Source of the DNA: Bacillus massiliigorillae
GTDB taxonomy: Bacteria > Bacillota > Bacilli > Bacillales > DSM-1321
Assembly (NCBI RefSeq): GCF_000380245.2
Contig: NZ_HG428742.1
Span: 452,220-516,219, forward strand
Reading direction: 5' to 3'
Length of the DNA stretch: 64,000 nt
Shown: piece by piece, positions 52,773 to 61,905 of the stretch
Layout of the letters: each line of letters opens with the position of its first letter
Position numbering within the stretch: position 1 is the first letter of the stretch
Notes under the pieces: generated by a model
Told to the model about the DNA's origin: nothing
The model's input: only the letters and a program-made list of their open reading frames with translations
Databases searched by the model: none
Program-made: the position numbers and the translations under genes

Positions 52773-52822
52773 AAAGAGGCTGTCCACCAAGTGATTGTTA
52801 ATCACTTGGCAGATAGCCTCTT
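52773..52822 (-). terminator. Terminator after the sugar dehydrogenase gene
   Basis: AAGAGGCTGTCCACCAAGTGATT pairs, with some mismatches, with AATCACTTGGCAGATAGCCTCTT. It overlaps the 3' end of the minus-strand gene by a few bases and belongs to the GGCTGTCC hairpin family. Confidence 0.7.
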
Positions 52823-53885
52823 ACAATTCTACTTTATACAATTGATCATCATCTTTAGAAGGGTTGCCTCTTCCATCCGTATTATTCGAAATGAAATATA
52901 ACATATTCCCTTCTATGAATACATCTCGTATACGGCCAACATCCTTCACGACATCTTCCATTACTTTTGATTGAAGATGATAACGTTTAAGCGCTTCGCC
53001 TCGTAACGTTGCTACATACAGATTACCATTATGATACGCAAGCCCTGCAGGTGCCCATGTTACATTACCTGAATGAATAATCGGCGTTACCATGCCTTCC
53101 TTCTTTTCATCTCCTTGAATAATAGGCCAACCATAGTTTGCTCCTGCTACAATGGTATTTAATTCATCGTGAGCAGAAGAACCATGTTCACTACTGTAGA
53201 GATTGCCTTGTTCATCCCAAGTAAGTCCTTGTGGGTTTCGATGACCATAACTATATACATATGAATTTGAAAATGGATTATCTTCCGGTACGCTACCATC
53301 TAGGTTCATTCGAAGAATTTTCCCACTAAGCGATTGGAGATTTTGTGCTCGTTCTTCTTTCAAACCATCACCCGTCGTAATATAAAGCAAACCATCCTTA
53401 CCTATTTGCAGACGACCACCATGATGATATTGACCGCTAACGATACCATCTAATAGCTTTGTGATTTCATGCCATTTATTCTCACTTCGTTGGAGAATAA
53501 CTACACGGTTCAAAGACTCTCCATCCTGCTCATACGTATAATAGGCAATTGCTCGCTGTGACTTTGCAAAATCAGGCATTAACAGAAAACCTAGCAGGCC
53601 CGCTTCAGATTGAGAAGATAAAGGTTGATTCAACTGGACTGGTTCTCTTGTTACCTGTCCATTTTGCACGACAGCAATCGTTCCGTTTCGTTCACTAATA
53701 TAAAAGGTTTCATTTGCTTTCTGAATTGACCATGGAACTTGAAGCTGTGTTGCCTCTACTGCAATGGTTGTAGCCCGATTGCTTACCATTTCTTCCTTCT
53801 TCTCATCATCCACATCGTCTGCCTTACTACAAGCTGTTAAAATGAGTAGACACATCATACTGAATAACCACTTAATCTTTTTCAT
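52821..53885 (-). CDS. PQQ-type aldose/sorbosone dehydrogenase lipoprotein
   Basis: A 354-residue predicted lipoprotein: signal peptide MKKIKWLFSMMCLLIL with lipobox LTAC (Cys near residue 19). The rest is a six-bladed beta-propeller of the GSDH family (VPWSIQKANETFYISERNG, GQYHHGGRLQIGKDGLLYITTGDG, SYGHRNPQGLTWDEQGNLYSSEHG). It resembles soluble aldose sugar dehydrogenases such as YliI, acting outside the membrane with PQQ if that cofactor is available. Bacillus usually lacks PQQ synthesis, so the cofactor is open. GAGGTAGG precedes the ATG. Confidence 0.85.
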   Translation of the reverse strand: MKKIKWLFSMMCLLILTACSKADDVDDEKKEEMVSNRATTIAVEATQLQVPWSIQKANETFYISERNGTIAVVQNGQVTREPVQLNQPLSSQSEAGLLGFLLMPDFAKSQRAIAYYTYEQDGESLNRVVILQRSENKWHEITKLLDGIVSGQYHHGGRLQIGKDGLLYITTGDGLKEERAQNLQSLSGKILRMNLDGSVPEDNPFSNSYVYSYGHRNPQGLTWDEQGNLYSSEHGSSAHDELNTIVAGANYGWPIIQGDEKKEGMVTPIIHSGNVTWAPAGLAYHNGNLYVATLRGEALKRYHLQSKVMEDVVKDVGRIRDVFIEGNMLYFISNNTDGRGNPSKDDDQLYKVEL

Positions 53886-53942
53886 TTTCCTACCTCTTTC
53901 TAAAAGAAAGTAAACGTAGGTGCCTGACTAAGATGCAATACT

Positions 53943-54800
53943 TTATTTTAAGGCTTTTTCAATAGCATGAGCTACACCATCTTCGTGATTGCTCAATGTT
54001 ACTTCATCACAAAAGCGTTGAATATCAGCAATTGCATTACCCATCGCTACTGCTTTACCTGCTTTTTCAAACATAGAAATATCATTGTAGCTATCACCAA
54101 TTGCCATTGTATCGCTAAGAGCAATATTACGCTTCGCTACAAACTTTTCTAATGCGATACCTTTTTGAGCAGAAGGGCTTGTGATTTCTAGGTTTTCTTT
54201 ACCAGATGAACTAACTGTTAAAGATGTATGCTCTTTAAGCTTACCACCAGTGTGTCCTAATAAATCTTGATCACCAGAAAACACAAGCATTTTAAAACAT
54301 TGAATGTTTTCATCTGCAAATAATTCAGCGTAACTCGGTACTACATGAACTAAACCTAAATCAAAACGCTCCGTTGCTCTTTTCTCTAAATACGCCGGAT
54401 CCACATCAGGAAATGCAGATACTAATAAATCCACAATCGTTTCAATAGAGACTTTCTTATCATATGTATATGTACCTTTATTTGTATAAACTTCATAGTA
54501 GATATCCGCTTCATCTAAAACTGCTCTAGCTCGCTCTACATCTTCTCTATCCATTGGATTTGATGCTACCATTTCTCCCTCTTCATCCCATACAACGGCT
54601 CCATTGATGGAAATAACAGGACATTTCAAACCAGCTTCATCTAACGCATGGCGAGCTTCTAAATACGAGCGACCTGTAGCTACTACTACCTCCACACCTT
54701 TTGACTGGGCATGTTCAATCGCGCGTTTATTCGCCTCACTAACTTTTTCATGCATATTTAATAAAGTACCATCCATATCAGTTGCAATACATTTAATCAA
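53943..54800 (-). CDS. HAD-superfamily Cof-type sugar phosphatase
   Basis: A 285-residue HAD IIB (Cof) phosphatase. The motif I DMDGTLL near residue 8 gives the nucleophile Asp; ATGRSYLEARH is motif II; KGIALEKFVAKRN and MAIGDSYNDISMFEKAG hold motifs III and IV. It likely dephosphorylates sugar phosphates or FMN-like compounds. I chose the TTG at 54800 with AAGAAGG ahead; the longer frame to 54866 overlaps the upstream gene. It is 30 bases downstream of the aldo/keto reductase gene on the same strand. Confidence 0.87.
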   Translation of the reverse strand: MIKCIATDMDGTLLNMHEKVSEANKRAIEHAQSKGVEVVVATGRSYLEARHALDEAGLKCPVISINGAVVWDEEGEMVASNPMDREDVERARAVLDEADIYYEVYTNKGTYTYDKKVSIETIVDLLVSAFPDVDPAYLEKRATERFDLGLVHVVPSYAELFADENIQCFKMLVFSGDQDLLGHTGGKLKEHTSLTVSSSGKENLEITSPSAQKGIALEKFVAKRNIALSDTMAIGDSYNDISMFEKAGKAVAMGNAIADIQRFCDEVTLSNHEDGVAHAIEKALK

Positions 54801-54832
54801 ACTAAAACGACCTTCTTTCCTTACAATCTTCT

Positions 54833-55729
54833 TTAATCTACTTGTTTTCCTCTTGAAGCTACCCAAATTTCATACCATTGCTCTCTAGTGAGATTTAATG
54901 ATAAAGCTTTTACAGCAGCTTGAATACGTTCCATTTTACCTGAACCAACAATTGGCATAATCTTTGCTGGATGTTTTAACAACCACGCATACATTACTTG
55001 ATCGATACTCTTCGCGCCGATTTCAGATGCTATTTTTGTAAGTGTCTCTCTCACTCTAACAGCCTGAGCATCTTCACTTGTAAATATTCGTCCCCCAGCT
55101 AAAGGTGACCAAGCCATCGGTGGCATACGTCTTTCAATTGCTTGATCTAACGTTCCATTCTCAAATTGAGCTCTTTCTAATACAGACAATTCCACTTGAT
55201 TCGTAATAAGAGGCATTTCTAAATACGTTTGTAACATGGAGACTTGTGAAGGTGTATAATTAGATACTCCAAAATGCTTTACTTTCCCCGATTGCTTTAA
55301 TTCGGAAAAAGCCTCTGCAACTTCTGCTGGGTCAGTAAGTACATCTGGACGATGAATTAGCAATACATCAATATAATCTGTTTGCATATTCTCTAAGGAT
55401 TGATGCACACTCTCTACAATATGTTTCTTACTTGAATCATAATGATTCAGCTGCACATCATCTCTCGAAGTTAATTTAATCCCACATTTTGTTATGATTT
55501 CTAATTGTTCACGAAGTTGAGGTTTTAATGATAAGGCTTTTCCAAGAAGCTTCTCACATGTATACTGTCCATAAATATCAGCTGTGTCAATTGTTGTTAT
55601 GCCTAACTCTAGACACTGTTCCATAAGTTGTAACACTTGTTGATCACTATATTGCCAATCTGCTAATCGCCATTGACCATGAATAATACGAGAAAACTGA
55701 ATATCATCCTGTAGCTGTACTCTTTCCAC
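54833..55729 (-). CDS. Aldo/keto reductase
   Basis: A 298-residue NADPH-dependent reductase of the AKR superfamily. The catalytic tetrad can be read: Asp and Tyr in TIDTADIYGQYTCE, Lys in IITKCGIKL and His in DVLLIHRPD. GVSNYTPSQ and a C-terminal PIVGSGKMERIQAA for cofactor binding are present. GTG at 55729 is preferred with GAGGAG seven bases ahead; ATG codons in the ribosome site are less likely. It forms a probable two-gene operon with the HAD gene. Substrate unknown. Confidence 0.87.
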   Translation of the reverse strand: MERVQLQDDIQFSRIIHGQWRLADWQYSDQQVLQLMEQCLELGITTIDTADIYGQYTCEKLLGKALSLKPQLREQLEIITKCGIKLTSRDDVQLNHYDSSKKHIVESVHQSLENMQTDYIDVLLIHRPDVLTDPAEVAEAFSELKQSGKVKHFGVSNYTPSQVSMLQTYLEMPLITNQVELSVLERAQFENGTLDQAIERRMPPMAWSPLAGGRIFTSEDAQAVRVRETLTKIASEIGAKSIDQVMYAWLLKHPAKIMPIVGSGKMERIQAAVKALSLNLTREQWYEIWVASRGKQVD

Positions 55730-55996
55730 ATTAACACTCCTCATCATTACTTATTTAAAAATAATAAATAACTTCATTTATTATACATCTAACAGCTTCT
55801 TCTTTATTATACACATATAAAATATATACATATAATTCAACATTTTATATCATTTCAACGTTTATACATAAAAAAATGGGGTAAAGGTAAAAACCTGATA
55901 AATACTATTTTGAAATATTAATAGATTTTTTTATTATTATGCATTAAACTGTATATATATTAATCAACCGATACAATGAAAGTAAAGGGGAACATA

Positions 55997-57352
55997 ATGA
56001 ACAACACGTCAAAACACTATAAAGTATCTTCATTACTACTATTTATCATACCTTCTCTAATCGGTATTCTATTATTCATGACTCCTGTCTCATATGACGG
56101 ACAAATTACTATTCCAATTGCAATTCTATCTGGTACGTTTAAAGACATGCTTGGTGACTCAATTCCCTACATTATGACCTTTATTATTGTACTAGCTGTT
56201 CTTGGAACATTAGCTGCTAAACTATTTAATATACCTTTCATCAAAAAAAGCCCGTTTTTCACATCGCTATTCGACGTGAGCCCTGTTTGGATGATTACAA
56301 GAATCTTCGGTGCAATCTTTGCTGTTATGGTATTATTCAAAATTGGACCAGAATGGCTTTGGTCAGAAGACACTGGTGGAACATTGCTGTTTAGCTTACT
56401 ACCTACTTTATTCGCAGTATTCTTCTTTGCTGGATTACTCTTACCACTACTCTTAAACTTTGGTTTACTTGAGCTTTTTGGAGCACTTCTTATAAAAGTA
56501 ATGCGCCCGCTATTCAGACTTCCGGGTCGTTCCTCCATTGGTTGCGCCGCCTCTTGGTTAGGTGATGGAACAATCGGAGTACTACTAACTAGCAAACAAT
56601 ACGAAGAAGGCTATTATACAAAACGAGAAGCTGCGATTATCGGAACAACCTTCTCTGTTGTTTCTATTACATTCAGCCTTGTTATTATTTCACAAGTTAA
56701 TCTTGGTCATATGTTTATCCCATTCTACTTAACTGTTCTTCTATCTGGACTTGTAGCTGCAATCATTATGCCAAGGATTCCACCTTTATCAAGGAAGCCT
56801 GATACATATCATGGTGATCATCAGCCAAATAATGACGAAGTAACACCAAAAGGCTATAATCCTTTTACTTGGGGAGTTAAACTAGCTGTTAATCGTGCAG
56901 AAGAAAATAAGGGAATAAAGAAATTCTTCTTAGAGGGTGGAAGAAATGTTCTAGATTTATGGATGGGTGTTGCTCCTGTTGTTATGGCAATGGGAACAAT
57001 CGCTTTAATTATTGCCAATTATACACCTGTATTCCAATGGTTAGGATTACCTTTTATCCCTATTCTAGAATTGCTACAAATCCCAGAGGCTCATGCTGCA
57101 TCTCAAACAATTCTCATTGGATTTGCAGATATGTTCTTGCCTTCTGTCCTAGCAATGGGAATTGAAAGTGACCTTACTCGATTTGTTATTGCCACTTTAT
57201 CAGTAACGCAATTGATTTACATGTCTGAAGTAGGTGGACTACTACTCGGTTCAAAAATCCCTGTTAACTTCAAAGATCTTGTTATTATCTTCTTGATCCG
57301 TACGGCAATCACGTTACCGATTATCGTTGGGGTAGCTCACCTTTTATTTTAA
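55997..57352 (+). CDS. YjiH family membrane protein with nucleoside-recognition (Gate) domain
   Basis: A 451-residue polytopic membrane protein with about ten to eleven hydrophobic helices. A Gate-like region (LPGRSSIGCAASWLGDGTIGVLL) and a C-terminal repeat-like half (EAHAASQTILIGFADMFLPSVLA) match YjiH-type proteins, which are thought to move an unknown solute. I chose the ATG at 55997, with AAAGGGGAA ahead. Module A copy A8 begins 17 bases after its stop. Confidence 0.83.
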   Translation: MNNTSKHYKVSSLLLFIIPSLIGILLFMTPVSYDGQITIPIAILSGTFKDMLGDSIPYIMTFIIVLAVLGTLAAKLFNIPFIKKSPFFTSLFDVSPVWMITRIFGAIFAVMVLFKIGPEWLWSEDTGGTLLFSLLPTLFAVFFFAGLLLPLLLNFGLLELFGALLIKVMRPLFRLPGRSSIGCAASWLGDGTIGVLLTSKQYEEGYYTKREAAIIGTTFSVVSITFSLVIISQVNLGHMFIPFYLTVLLSGLVAAIIMPRIPPLSRKPDTYHGDHQPNNDEVTPKGYNPFTWGVKLAVNRAEENKGIKKFFLEGGRNVLDLWMGVAPVVMAMGTIALIIANYTPVFQWLGLPFIPILELLQIPEAHAASQTILIGFADMFLPSVLAMGIESDLTRFVIATLSVTQLIYMSEVGGLLLGSKIPVNFKDLVIIFLIRTAITLPIIVGVAHLLF

Positions 57353-57368
57353 ATAAATACATTATAAG

Positions 57369-57517
57369 AAAAGCGCAAGCGCCCGTTTTGCGACGTATAG
57401 ATTGGAGCACTTCAACTGAGATAAAGGAAACACGAAGAGGCGGTAGCCGATTCGATGTTGACTTATCGTAGGGAGATGGGCGAAATCTACTAGTCGCTGG
57501 GCGCTGGAGCTAGACAT
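57369..57517 (+). repeat. Module A interspersed repeat, copy A8
   Basis: It begins GAAAAGCGCAAGCGCCC and ends GGAGCTAGACATC. Arms GCGACGTATAGATT and AATCTACTAGTCGC pair at GCGAC/GTCGC and AGATT/AATCT. It starts 17 bases after the preceding stop codon, same orientation. Confidence 0.85.
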
Positions 57518-57556
57518 CGCACAAATTTATATACTTTCTTATCTTTTAAAAAAGGC

Positions 57557-57596
57557 AGCTCAAAAGTCCCTCACTTGAACTTTTGAGCTTTCTTTT
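57557..57596. terminator. Terminator between the YjiH-type and LTA-synthase-family genes
   Basis: AGCTCAAAAGT pairs with ACTTTTGAGCT, followed by TTCTTTT. It lies between convergent genes. Confidence 0.75.
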
Positions 57597-57598
57597 AA

Positions 57599-60022
57599 TT
57601 ATTCCACTATAAAAAATTCAACTTGTTGATGCTTCATGAATTCATTAACAGAAGCAAACTTCGCTAATTCAGCTTTATTAACGCTAATATAGAAATAGCC
57701 ATTTACATATAAATTCGCTAATCCCGCTCGATCAAAATAATCTGCATTTGCATCCTCGAATACTTTACCATTCATTTTAAATGAGTATGGAACATCTACT
57801 TTATTCAAATTCGCACGAATAATAGTGTAATCTGTAGCTTCCTTAAAAAATTCCCAAGATAATTTATTTGCTTCTATTTTTTTCATAGAAGCAGCTGATT
57901 TTTGATTAAACTCGGTTTCATTTACTACTTGAATTGGTATTTTATTCGTTGACGATATCGTTCGATCCATCGAATCTACAATTTCAACATGTAAATTAAC
58001 TTGTTTACTTGTTTCAAACAGTTTCTTCGGAATTTTAATTAAAGCTTGGTTTTCATTTGATACAACTGTCTCTACCATCTCGCTATCTACATAAACCCGC
58101 ATAGCGGGAGCAAATCCTTGTCCCTTAATTACAATTTCTTGATCTTCTTTTGCCTCTCGATTGATAACATTTGGCGTTAATGAACCCACCGATAATTTTT
58201 CCGATCCTAGGTAAAAATTCTTATTATCGTTCAACAAATGATAGTAATCAGAGAATTGTTTACCAAAGAGATTATCATAGTTCAGAATTCTATAATCGAC
58301 GAGCCATTTGTCCGTTCTATCTTCCACATGACTTGGTAATATTTGATACCCTGCTTCATACATGCTATCCATAAAACGATAAAGTGGTTCTTGGTTTAGG
58401 TTAGCAAGATTTAAAACATACGCTGGAAGCATATAACTCCCCATCAGTACATCTTCTTGCTTCTCTAAATAATTAGACCATATCACTAACGGCACCGTAT
58501 GCATTTTATTATAATCTGTTTCTTCTTCAAGATTCTTCATGAAACCTAATTGTTTATACACTTGATAATTGTCACCTAGCATCGGTAAATGATCTCCGTA
58601 AAAAACAACGATAGACGGTTCATTTACTTTCTCTAGTTCAGTAACAAGCTCTTGTAATGAATTATCAACGTCTTTCATGGTTGATGCATATGATTCTAGA
58701 ATTTGTTTAGAAGCTTTGTCTATATTTTTAGTAACCTTGATTTTATTCTTTGTATCTGCATTCGATTGATAAGGTCCATGACCCTGCATAGATACACCAT
58801 AAATATAATCAGGTTGTTCTGTTGCTTTCACTTCAGAAACAATTCGTTGCACAAAATCATTATCGAAAATATAGTCACCTTTATATTGGGGATTGAAGAA
58901 ATATTCTTGCCCGATGAAATTAGTAAAACCTAAATTACGGTACGCTTCTGTTCGGCGATAAAACCATGAATGATACGAATGAATACCTGTTGCTTTGTAA
59001 CCAATGCTTTCAAGCGAGCGTGGCATTGAAAGAACAGGATTTTTCAAGTACTGCGCAAAAGCAATTGAACCACTTGGCAAAAATCTCGTTGATAAACCTG
59101 TAATAGCCTCAAACTCTGTATTAACCGTTCCGCCTCCGTAAACAGGAACACGTAAATTTCCCGATGTATGCTTCTGTTGCAAACTTCTAAAGAAAGGAAT
59201 GGGATCTTCACTAAATAAATTTTCTCCTAATAATAACGGGTCCCAAAAGGCCTCACTTTGTACAAAGATAATATTCGGCTTCTTATTTCCAACAGATGCC
59301 TTATCTTCATATTTTTCAAGAATAGCCGCTACTGTTTGTTCATTATAGTCTGAAGGCTTGTCCACTTTCATCCATCTAGTATTAAGTAGAAAACCTAACG
59401 TAAAACCATTTTGCTCACTGTTCATTTGCTGATCATAAGTAATTGTTGTTACCTTAAATGCATCTGTTATATCAAAAGGCTTATTTGTAAAAGCGACCCA
59501 TACTATTAGAAAAGCAACTAATGTTACACCAACACGTTTCCACACTTTAAATTTCTCATTCTTAACAAAATACGCAAAAATTACGCTTAGTACTAGCAAA
59601 ATTCCTAGTACAAAAGCAATGACACCAATATTCGATAACTCCATAGATTGTGTTATGTTCGATGCTTCATTAACTAATCGTAAATCTCCTGGAAGTAGAG
59701 GCTCTCCTCTTAAATCAAGCTTCAAACGACTAATAAATCCACCTAAAACAAGAAGCATCGTTATAATAAATGAAGTTAATATATATACCTTTTTGTTACA
59801 CACATAACCAATATTCACAAGCCCGCAAAGAACAATAAAAGTTAAAACAGCTTCAGTAGGTCTCTCACTAATCCAACTAAAAAAAGAACCGATATTTCCT
59901 CGAAATGCGGTTTCTGTAATAATAAAAGCAAGAAGAGGCATGCAAATTACAAAATACCAATCATTCACATGCCTTATTCGGTTAATCCAGTTTCCTCTTA
60001 CCTTTTCTTTTCCTTTTGACAC
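57599..60022 (-). CDS. LTA-synthase-family phosphoglycerol transferase with C-terminal extension
   Basis: An 807-residue membrane sulfatase-fold enzyme. Five to six N-terminal helices (residues about 15-200) precede the extracellular domain: NIIFVQSEAFWDP, the nucleophile Thr in YGGGTVNTEFEAITG, HSYHSWFYRRTEAY and FYGDHLPMLGDNYQVY carry the metal ligands. Beyond the sulfatase domain (from about residue 600) there are about 190 extra residues with an IPT/Ig-like beta segment (NVINREAKEDQEIVIKGQGF). It would transfer or cleave glycerol phosphate units, as in lipoteichoic acid or glycerophosphate decoration. It is longer than typical LtaS proteins. The start is GTG at 60022. Confidence 0.85.
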   Translation of the reverse strand: MSKGKEKVRGNWINRIRHVNDWYFVICMPLLAFIITETAFRGNIGSFFSWISERPTEAVLTFIVLCGLVNIGYVCNKKVYILTSFIITMLLVLGGFISRLKLDLRGEPLLPGDLRLVNEASNITQSMELSNIGVIAFVLGILLVLSVIFAYFVKNEKFKVWKRVGVTLVAFLIVWVAFTNKPFDITDAFKVTTITYDQQMNSEQNGFTLGFLLNTRWMKVDKPSDYNEQTVAAILEKYEDKASVGNKKPNIIFVQSEAFWDPLLLGENLFSEDPIPFFRSLQQKHTSGNLRVPVYGGGTVNTEFEAITGLSTRFLPSGSIAFAQYLKNPVLSMPRSLESIGYKATGIHSYHSWFYRRTEAYRNLGFTNFIGQEYFFNPQYKGDYIFDNDFVQRIVSEVKATEQPDYIYGVSMQGHGPYQSNADTKNKIKVTKNIDKASKQILESYASTMKDVDNSLQELVTELEKVNEPSIVVFYGDHLPMLGDNYQVYKQLGFMKNLEEETDYNKMHTVPLVIWSNYLEKQEDVLMGSYMLPAYVLNLANLNQEPLYRFMDSMYEAGYQILPSHVEDRTDKWLVDYRILNYDNLFGKQFSDYYHLLNDNKNFYLGSEKLSVGSLTPNVINREAKEDQEIVIKGQGFAPAMRVYVDSEMVETVVSNENQALIKIPKKLFETSKQVNLHVEIVDSMDRTISSTNKIPIQVVNETEFNQKSAASMKKIEANKLSWEFFKEATDYTIIRANLNKVDVPYSFKMNGKVFEDANADYFDRAGLANLYVNGYFYISVNKAELAKFASVNEFMKHQQVEFFIVE

Positions 60023-60147
60023 CTCATGTCCACCCTTCTAAGTTGTTGCAACTACCCGTTCAACAGGAAACATATTTTACACGAATACATTATATAACAA
60101 TAATATATTAATTTTGTGCCATTTACAAAAATTTACTATTGAACATA

Positions 60148-60196
60148 AAAAGCTTCGATACAATCCACTTTATAAGCAAATTGTATCGAAGCTTTA
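60148..60196 (-). terminator. Terminator after the duplicated P-loop ATPase gene
   Basis: AAAGCTTCGATACAAT pairs with ATTGTATCGAAGCTTT. It directly follows the gene's stop. Confidence 0.85.
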
Positions 60197-61291
60197 TTAG
60201 TTCACTTTCATACCCTCAATTGCCTGCAAAATGTTCTCTTGTATACGTTCAATCTTTGAGAAATCCATACTAGCAACATAGATTTCCTCTAACTCATCAT
60301 GCAAAGCTTTTGCCCGAGCCAAATGAGCGGTAGCCTCGTTCATTTTGGTACGATACCTTCTCGATACATTTTCAATATCTGCACTATAATCTTCATCTGT
60401 TCCTGGTCTAATGCAACGTTCGTATACATCAATAATCACGTCGCCATCACGACTTGGAAAATATTCATGAGGTGCTGTACTATCAAAAATAGCAAAACCC
60501 AGTTCGCGAACAATGACCATATCTATACTATGTGGGTCAAAACCACAATGATAGATTTCCACATCGAATCCTCTTTCTTCAGCCTGTGCAGCAATCTTCT
60601 TCAACATCGTTGATTTACCTGATCCTGGTCGCCCTTTAATAAAGAATCGATGCTGTAAACCACTCGTTAAATTAGGAACAAAATCAACGGCTCCTATCGG
60701 CGTTGCCGCTCCAAGAAAACGATGACAAACATCAGCTATTGCTTGCTTCGTTTGACTGCCGAAAAGCTTATCAATCATTTCCACCGTTAATTCATTTGCT
60801 TTTTCAAAATCCATATTATCAATATAAATAGCTTCCCATTCATCATGAACACTTAATGCTTGTGCAAAGGTATCATATGCTGACTGAAAGGCAACCGCTA
60901 TTTTCTTTATGAGCAAATCAATAGTATCTGTTTGCTTAGCTAAGCTTTCAGCATTCCATGCTTCTCCTACATTTACATATTGACCTACTGCTCCTGGCAA
61001 ACGTGGTTCAATCACGTGCGGTGCGGTGCCATCCACAATTCCTACGCCTAACTCATTAATAATGACACCATCAATAGAATCATTGTCAGAAGAACAATGT
61101 AAGTATTGTAAGCTATATCCTTGATCATCATAATATTGCCCTATATTTTTCATTAACGTTGACTTTCCCGTTCCTGGACCACTTTTTAAAATATACAATT
61201 TTTTCAAATCCGCTAAATTATATTCATATAAACTATAAAAACCTCGTGCAGTATTACCACCGGCAAAGTAATGAAGTACGCGTTCCGTCAA
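60197..61291 (-). CDS. Internally duplicated P-loop ATPase (PRK06851-like)
   Basis: A 364-residue protein of unknown function made of two similar halves. Each has a P-loop (GPGTGKSTLMKNI and GRPGSGKSTMLKKI), then a HCxxDxxSID segment (LHCSSDNDSIDGVIINELG and YHCGFDPHSIDMVIVRELG), a TAPH motif and a closing EEIYVASMDF/EAIYIDNMDF stretch. The Asp/Ser-Ile-Asp motif downstream of the P-loop is not a Walker B I recognise. TTG at 61291 is preferred because AAAAAGGAG lies eight bases ahead; the longer frame to 61333 lacks such a site. It lies upstream of the LTA-synthase-family gene but after a terminator, so no operon link is implied. Confidence 0.8.
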   Translation of the reverse strand: MTERVLHYFAGGNTARGFYSLYEYNLADLKKLYILKSGPGTGKSTLMKNIGQYYDDQGYSLQYLHCSSDNDSIDGVIINELGVGIVDGTAPHVIEPRLPGAVGQYVNVGEAWNAESLAKQTDTIDLLIKKIAVAFQSAYDTFAQALSVHDEWEAIYIDNMDFEKANELTVEMIDKLFGSQTKQAIADVCHRFLGAATPIGAVDFVPNLTSGLQHRFFIKGRPGSGKSTMLKKIAAQAEERGFDVEIYHCGFDPHSIDMVIVRELGFAIFDSTAPHEYFPSRDGDVIIDVYERCIRPGTDEDYSADIENVSRRYRTKMNEATAHLARAKALHDELEEIYVASMDFSKIERIQENILQAIEGMKVN

Positions 61292-61373
61292 AAGAAGCAC
61301 TCCTTTTTCATAAATATCTCTTACCGATTTCAATATATGAAGAATGTGCTGAATAGGTGAATGCCCACTAAGA

Positions 61374-61409
61374 AAAAAATCCGTGGATATACATTCTCCA
61401 CGGATTTTT
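61374..61409. terminator. Terminator after ybaK
   Basis: AAAAATCCGTGGA pairs with TCCACGGATTTTT. It directly precedes the ybaK stop on the minus-strand downstream side. Confidence 0.85.
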
Positions 61410-61412
61410 ATT

Positions 61413-61889
61413 TTATTTAATTAAATCTACAAACTTAGCATCCGTAACCTCTGCTAATAATTGCGGCTTAATCATAATCTGCGTACCAATTTTCCCACCA
61501 CTTACAATCATCGTCTCTAAGCTTTCAGCTTCACTTTGAAGGAAAGTTGGATACTTCTTGCTCATACCTACAGGCGAACAACCGCCTCGAATATAGCCTG
61601 TTAGCTTTTGAATATCCTTCACAGCAACCATTTCAATCTTCTTCTCCCCCGCTGCTGAAGCAGCTTTCTTCAAGTTTAATTCCTCAGCTACAGGGATGAC
61701 GAAAACATAGATTGCTTTGCTCGTTCCATGAGCTACTAATGTTTTATAAACCATTCCAGGATCTTTGCCAATCTTGTTTGCTACTGAAATACCATCTATT
61801 TGGCCATCCTTTACTTCATAGGACATCATTTCATATGCTATTTTCGCAGCATCTAGTATGCGCATAGCATTTGTTTTACCTTTTGCCAT
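61413..61889 (-). CDS. ybaK: Cys-tRNA(Pro) deacylase YbaK/EbsC
   Basis: A 158-residue YbaK-type editing enzyme that hydrolyses Cys-tRNA-Pro formed by mistake. YKTLVAHGTSKAIYVFVIPV, the Lys/Asp-containing GYIRGGCSPVGMSKKYPTFL and the terminal LLAEVTDAKFVDL are family features. Length is as usual for the family. It is 16 bases downstream of topB on the same strand, with TGGGAG before the ATG, so it is co-transcribed with it. Confidence 0.92.
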   Translation of the reverse strand: MAKGKTNAMRILDAAKIAYEMMSYEVKDGQIDGISVANKIGKDPGMVYKTLVAHGTSKAIYVFVIPVAEELNLKKAASAAGEKKIEMVAVKDIQKLTGYIRGGCSPVGMSKKYPTFLQSEAESLETMIVSGGKIGTQIMIKPQLLAEVTDAKFVDLIK

Positions 61890-61905
61890 GACTTACATCT
61901 CCCAT

